This document shows, one piece after another, positions 62,523-64,000 of a stretch of 64,000 nucleotides of DNA. The stretch lies in the NCBI RefSeq assembly GCF_020171115.1, contig NC_058105.1, positions 13,988,001 through 14,052,000 on the forward strand. The letters are read 5' to 3'. Each line of letters begins with the position of its first letter. Position 1 is the stretch's first letter. A model generated the notes under the pieces. It was not told the DNA's origin. It searched no databases and saw nothing but the letters and a program-made list of their open reading frames with translations. The stretch is from Neogale vison. Lineage: Eukaryota; Chordata; Mammalia; Carnivora; Mustelidae. The position numbers and the translations under genes are program-made.

Positions 62523-64000
62523 ATTGAATAACTGCAAATGTTCTGCTGGGAGAATTACACAGGGGTATGGGTCCCCTTGGGACGCAGCCAGTGACCCTCC
62601 CCGGAAAAGCATAACTGACAGAGCCAGCGGATGGCCTGGCCAAGAAAGGGGAAGACCATGTCCTATGCCACACGTCTGGCCCGGTAGACACCATCTGACA
62701 CCATGGAGAACAGCCCCGCCCGCATGGGCATAGAGCCCCAGCACAGTGATCCGGGGAAATGCCACCGCCGGCCACCATCAGAGGAACCAGGGCGCTTCGG
62801 CCCTCGATCCAGGCTCAGTATACATCACAAACTTGCCAGAACACAAGTTGGCTGCTGACCACACTGGGAATGGCTGGCTCCACTGGTGGATTCTGGGGAA
62901 CTGGTTGTCCTGGTAACCCAGCTTGGTCCAAAGCCTCATCCACGGGTCAACTGGGTAGGTGGCCACCTGTCTCTAGTGCAGGGGGAGCCTGGCTCGGGTG
63001 TCCCGAGCCACCCCTATATGTCCTGAGGGAGTGCCCTGGGTAAACATTGCCGCCATCCACATTCCCGTCAGCCTTGGTCTTACACGACTGGAAAGACACC
63101 ATACTCCACTCTAGTCTAGGTGGGCAGCAAGGGGATAGTCGGCTACTTCATACCCACATCCCACTCATAGGTCTGGGGAGTCTCCCCTGCTTAGCCTCAG
63201 CAGGAGGCCAAGCTCCGAATCCCATGAAGGAAACTGCGAAGACACCTGCTCTCCCTGCCCTTGGGACAAGGCCATGGGTATATCATCTGGACTAGGCCAA
63301 TCAAACGTTCTCAATCTCTGAAGCAAAGGGCACAAAGAAACAAGGCATTCTGGAAACCAGCCAGCGGAGGGAGCAGCAGCAAGAACATGGGCCCTGAGAG
63401 CACCACCCTAAGCAGCCGGTTCCTGGAGTGTGACTGTGCACGGTGGGGAGTGCCGAACCCCCGTGGCTGGGCAAGACTGTCACAAGTGGTTCCCGAACAG
63501 CTCAGCTGGAGGAACCCCTCAGGTGACTGCAGCCAACTAATTCCTGCCGTGCACATTCACTGTCATCCTCCGTCTTCTCTGACGGCGACCCCACGACGCA
63601 CCTCTTTGTTAGGTACTGGGCAGATTTCCAACACCTTTTTATAAATCTTTACCTTCCTAACCCAACCAGAGACTGTTGCTGTCGCGTCTTGTTCGTAGTC
63701 GAGAATCCTGACTAGATGGTCTGCAAACTTGGCTGCATCTCTGGTGATGCCCATTTGTCTCTCTCCCCCCAACTCCCCGACATTCCTGGAATCTTGAACA
63801 AATACTCTGAAAACCAGCAGACCATTTTGAACAAAGAAAGACGCGTTTTTCCCACACCGGAAGTGCAACTGACGGGGTGCTTAGGGCCACATCTCCTTTC
63901 CATTCCCTCTCTTTCCCCACTTCTCCCGTCCCCTATCGCTCCCTATTGCCAACCCACAATTAAGCTTTCAGCTTAGATTTCCTTTTCCTCCAGGAACCTT
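62523..64000. other. GC-rich single-copy block to the window edge
   Basis: The most GC-rich part of the window, with scattered CpGs (for example GTCGCGTCTTG at about 63680) but no true CpG island. Several frames of 80-127 codons lie on both strands and overlap. None has a domain I recognise, and clear exon boundaries are not visible. It could flank a gene lying beyond 64000. Confidence 0.4.

Noticed and set aside
62446..63644. Several 80-127-codon frames on both strands
   Set aside because: They overlap one another in GC-rich DNA. Without conservation data, none stands out as an exon.
7..63990. CRISPR-like arrays of regularly spaced repeats
   Set aside because: The only regular repeats are microsatellites and dispersed SINE/L1 copies, and the genome is mammalian.

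Overview
The window is nuclear DNA from a carnivoran mammal, most likely a mustelid. The main evidence is about two dozen tRNA-Lys-derived carnivore (CAN) SINEs with a tRNA-like head, a CT-rich middle and an AAATAAATAAAATCTT tail. They include two very uniform subfamilies, one reading GTGGGTTAAAGCCTCTGCC and the other TTGGTTAAGCAGCTGCC after the shared start. A carnivore-type L1 5'UTR and its matching 3'UTR are also present. The mustelid call rests on remembered SINE subfamily sequences, not on a search.

I find no convincing functional protein-coding gene, tRNA, rRNA or CRISPR array. The window reads as intergenic DNA or the inside of a very large intron. The long open frames are an L1 ORF2 fragment, SINE or L1 artefacts, or unsupported. 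The only cellular-gene copy I recognise is a dead retrocopy of ATP5ME (about 20.0-20.3 kb).

Layout. 0-9.8 kb: AT-rich, with MER20, MER5A, L2 and L1 relics and several SINEs; an L1 3' end sits inside an L2 at 9.0-9.3 kb. 9.8-13.4 kb: a decayed ERVL-type provirus with RT, RNase H and integrase remnants and probable LTRs. 14.3-18.3 kb: an MLT1 LTR and long antisense L2 copies. 18.5-24.4 kb: MIR, L2, SINEs, a nested SINE pair and the ATP5ME retrocopy. 24.4-25.8 kb: an L1 3' end inserted in an L2. 26.7-36.8 kb: dense L1 DNA, comprising two related L1 5'UTR-like units, a carnivore L1 5'UTR plus broken ORF1 (itself carrying another L1 3' end), an inverted ORF2 piece and older L1. 38-44.3 kb: L1 relics on both strands around a solo MLT2-like LTR and a minus-strand MaLR element. 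45.4-64 kb: GC-richer and repeat-poorer, with mostly single-copy blocks separated by MIR/L2. It contains a young 2.8-kb L1 insertion with an unbroken ORF2 fragment (52.6-55.4 kb), an MLT1 solo LTR and a palindromic DNA-transposon-like element.

The elements do not form a pathway; the story is one of layered insertion. L2 and MIR are the oldest layer, followed by MaLR/ERVL LTRs and old L1, then carnivore L1 and SINEs. Target-site duplications (TSDs) support the order at many loci. I did not find a previously undescribed system. The leads most worth checking are the young L1, the single-copy blocks at 45.4-51.2 and 59-64 kb with a 227-codon frame, and a perfect 13-bp hairpin at 49.0 kb.
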